From NCBI GenBank assembly GCA_946478845.1, contig CAMLDI010000039.1:1-23797 (forward strand): a DNA stretch of 23,797 bases. Reading direction: 5' to 3'. The stretch comes from an uncultured Paenibacillaceae bacterium (GTDB lineage: Bacteria; Bacillota; Bacilli; Aneurinibacillales; Aneurinibacillaceae). Under the pieces are notes generated by a model. It saw nothing but the letters and a program-made list of their open reading frames with translations. It had not been told where the DNA came from and did no database searches. Of the stretch, positions 21,735 through 23,797 are shown in pieces; within the stretch, counting starts at the first letter, position 1, and every line of letters begins with the position of its first letter. The position numbers and the translations under genes were made by a program.

Positions 21735-23797
21735 TTATTGGTACAGGTCATATAATTTATAAGCTAACATCACATTAAAGCGTTCTTCTACATCTGCCAA
21801 ATCTACATTTAATAGGTTCCCGATTTTCTCCAATCGGTACTTCAAAGAACTGCGATGGATAAAAAGAGATTCAGCCGTTTCTTTCAAATTTCCATTCCAA
21901 TAGACATAGGCCCTCAGGGTATCAAATAAATCTCTTCCCTTTTCCCCTGAATCAAGCAATGGTTTTAAATACTTATCACAAAATGCCTTCACTACAAAGG
22001 GATCCTGAATGTTATATAAAACCGTATAAGACCCTAAACAGTCAAAACTCATAAACCCCTTATTAGGAAATCGATCGGATACAATGCGAAGGGTTTGTAA
22101 TGCTTGCTTATAACAAGAATGGTAATCCTCCATTTCTCTTGCCCAATCGCTAATACCCATAAACACCTCACTTTTTTGAAATTCTAACTTAATGATTCTT
22201 TTTATTCGTCCATAAAGATCATTCCAATAATCGTTCTTCACTTTATCTTGCCTCTCAGGAACAAAAATAAGATAGTTCCCTTCCTTTCGAGCCAGTACCA
22301 ATTTTGGATCCCACTGAAGTAAATGATCCCGTAACTGATCCACGACCCATGTTTTTTTACCTTCTACTTCTATTAAATTAGGTTCATCTTCCCCCGTTAT
22401 AAAAGTAACGACACTAATCTTATGTGGTTCAAAAAGATTTAAATTAAACAAATTACAGTACTCTAATACTTTCCCCTTATTCGTGATTTTCTCAGCAAAT
22501 AATTGATCAAGAAAACTTCCTTTTACCTGTTCCTTCACTTCCAATACCAATTTCTGCTTAATAAACTGGATCGCAAACACATTTAACGCCTGGTTAATGG
22601 TAATGCGAAGAGTCATATCCAATTGGCTATCATTCATTCTCAAACATAAATACCCTAACCCTTCTCCTCCTCCCACTATGGGCCAAATCCCAAGGGAATC
22701 TACCATTCCATGCCGAATCCAATGTTCCCCCTGTATCATCAATCTCTTATTTTTCTCTTTTTCAATTAACTCCACCATTTGTTGTAGATGATCTGTCTCC
22801 TCTTCTCTCAGAAAATAAGAAATAGGCCGCATAAAACGGTCCAACAACAGGACAGAACAATGCAACAAATGGGATAATTTTTTTGTAAGTCCTGAAAACT
22901 CCTCCCCGACCAAGGTTTGTTTTACTAATTCCTGATGGTGAACCATCATTTGTTCTAATCTATTTTTATCCTTTTGCTCTCTTCGATATAACCTGGCATT
23001 TTCAATAAGTACTGAAACATGGGAAGATAATAGCCTTAAAAAATTTAAATCCTCTCCATCAAAAGGTGTCCCTTCTTGTGTTCGAACCACGTGAAGAATA
23101 CCGATGGTTTTAAGATTCACAACCAGGGGTACGGTCATTTCCTGCCCCCCAATCTTCTCTAACATAGGAAACAAATCTGATAGTTGAAAGGTATCCCTCA
23201 TATCAATAACGATGGGTACATCCAAAGAACCAAATGCGGGAGGTTGATAAATGAGGCAATGATTCCATTTATCATAAAGGTATACACAGGCAGATTCTGC
23301 ATTGGTGCCTTTTCCCGCCTGTTCCACAATTCCTCCTATTAAACTCTCTGTAGATTCTCCTAAATAGAGATTATCCTTTACCCATTCAATGCCTTTAATT
23401 TTCCTCTTTTCATTCTCCTTATGTATTGCCAAATCAATTGCAATTGCTACATCATTTCCAAACTCGATAAACATTTTATATATATCTTTAAAAAGTTGAA
23501 TGGGACTGCGAAAACCGATAATACAAACCCCGTAGCTTTCCGAAGTGCCTTCGTTAATGGGAACGGTAAACCAGGCCGAAAATTTTTCCGATTCAATGCT
23601 CTTTTGTAATGTACACCCCTTTGTATCTTCTCCAATATCACTGTCACAAATAGGATAAATAAAAAAACGTTCTGAAATAGCGGTTAATTCCATAGGAAAA
23701 CTCTTTTCAAAATGAGGGCTTGTCCCTTTGTGGCTTCTATTAAATAAATACTCGCTATCTTTTAGGAGAATAGAAACATAGTCGCATGTAAATTGGT
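21735..23797 (-). CDS. GAF-GAF-PucR type transcriptional regulator (5' end outside window)
   Basis: At least 686 residues are visible and the reading frame stays open to the window edge. An ATG at 23693 exists, but the preceding 34 codons (CDYVSILLKDSEYLFNR, then SHKGTSPHFEKSFP) continue a GAF domain, so the true start lies beyond 23797. Order: GAF domain (window edge to about residue 105 counted from the Met at 23693), second GAF (about 115-245), a PucR-type linker and GGDEF-like region (about 250-560), and a C-terminal PucR helix-turn-helix (GNLKETAESLFIHRSSLKYR). PucR proteins often activate adjacent catabolic genes. It lies directly upstream of the acyl-CoA operon in the same direction and probably controls it, with a GAF ligand as signal. 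Confidence 0.85.
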   Translation of the reverse strand, partial: QFTCDYVSILLKDSEYLFNRSHKGTSPHFEKSFPMELTAISERFFIYPICDSDIGEDTKGCTLQKSIESEKFSAWFTVPINEGTSESYGVCIIGFRSPIQLFKDIYKMFIEFGNDVAIAIDLAIHKENEKRKIKGIEWVKDNLYLGESTESLIGGIVEQAGKGTNAESACVYLYDKWNHCLIYQPPAFGSLDVPIVIDMRDTFQLSDLFPMLEKIGGQEMTVPLVVNLKTIGILHVVRTQEGTPFDGEDLNFLRLLSSHVSVLIENARLYRREQKDKNRLEQMMVHHQELVKQTLVGEEFSGLTKKLSHLLHCSVLLLDRFMRPISYFLREEETDHLQQMVELIEKEKNKRLMIQGEHWIRHGMVDSLGIWPIVGGGEGLGYLCLRMNDSQLDMTLRITINQALNVFAIQFIKQKLVLEVKEQVKGSFLDQLFAEKITNKGKVLEYCNLFNLNLFEPHKISVVTFITGEDEPNLIEVEGKKTWVVDQLRDHLLQWDPKLVLARKEGNYLIFVPERQDKVKNDYWNDLYGRIKRIIKLEFQKSEVFMGISDWAREMEDYHSCYKQALQTLRIVSDRFPNKGFMSFDCLGSYTVLYNIQDPFVVKAFCDKYLKPLLDSGEKGRDLFDTLRAYVYWNGNLKETAESLFIHRSSLKYRLEKIGNLLNVDLADVEERFNVMLAYKLYDLYQ

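Overview
The window looks like chromosomal DNA of a low-to-moderate-GC Firmicute, most likely a member of the Bacillales. The support is indirect: strong AGGAGG-type ribosome binding sites, frequent GTG and TTG starts, compact intrinsic terminators, a SigY-like ECF sigma/ABC operon, a MerR plus CorC pair resembling Bacillus yhdQ-yhdP, and a box close to the Bacillus MhqR consensus. I see no rRNA, tRNA or CRISPR array. The only mobile-element trace is a decayed IS21-type istA fragment near the left end.

Layout. (1) 1-905: a small secreted protein, an AT-rich gene-poor stretch, and the istA remnant. (2) 906-4360, minus strand: ECF sigma factor, two-helix membrane protein (candidate anti-sigma), ABC ATPase and two overlapping ABC-2 type permeases, with an ECF-like promoter upstream and a terminator inside the last codons. 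(3) 4362-6248, minus: MerR regulator and CorC/HlyC-type transporter. (4) 6328-8130, minus: a uroporphyrinogen-III synthase homologue and a pirin/quercetinase-type protein whose promoter carries an MhqR-like palindrome. (5) 8161-12071: a divergent sulfur-scavenging locus. On the minus strand are an SfnG-type dimethylsulfone monooxygenase and an acyl-CoA-dehydrogenase-fold partner that lacks the catalytic Glu. On the plus strand is a DszC/SfnB-like flavin monooxygenase. (6) 12116-15563, plus: EamA transporter, hotdog acyl-CoA thioesterase, sulfide:quinone-oxidoreductase-like flavoprotein and a 47-residue small protein. (7) 15568-21609, minus: a six-gene acyl-CoA (beta-oxidation type) operon. (8) 21675-23797, minus: a GAF-GAF-PucR regulator that runs off the right edge.

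Working picture. Desulfonation of dimethylsulfone-like compounds, sulfide oxidation, quinone-stress response (pirin) and short or medium chain acyl-CoA oxidation lie side by side. SfnG and DszC-type enzymes need reduced flavin, but no flavin reductase is encoded here, so it must come from elsewhere.

The strongest candidate for something undescribed is in the 360-nt gap between sfnG and the DszC-like gene. Both divergent leaders carry the same small hairpin: a 3-bp stem, an asymmetric GA/A internal loop, a 4-bp stem and a tetraloop. Two base pairs covary between the copies (CTAG/CTAG versus CCGG/CCGG). In each leader the hairpin overlaps the 5' arm of an intrinsic terminator. This is the architecture of an RNA antitermination switch, and I could not match it to a riboswitch or RAT sequence that I know.
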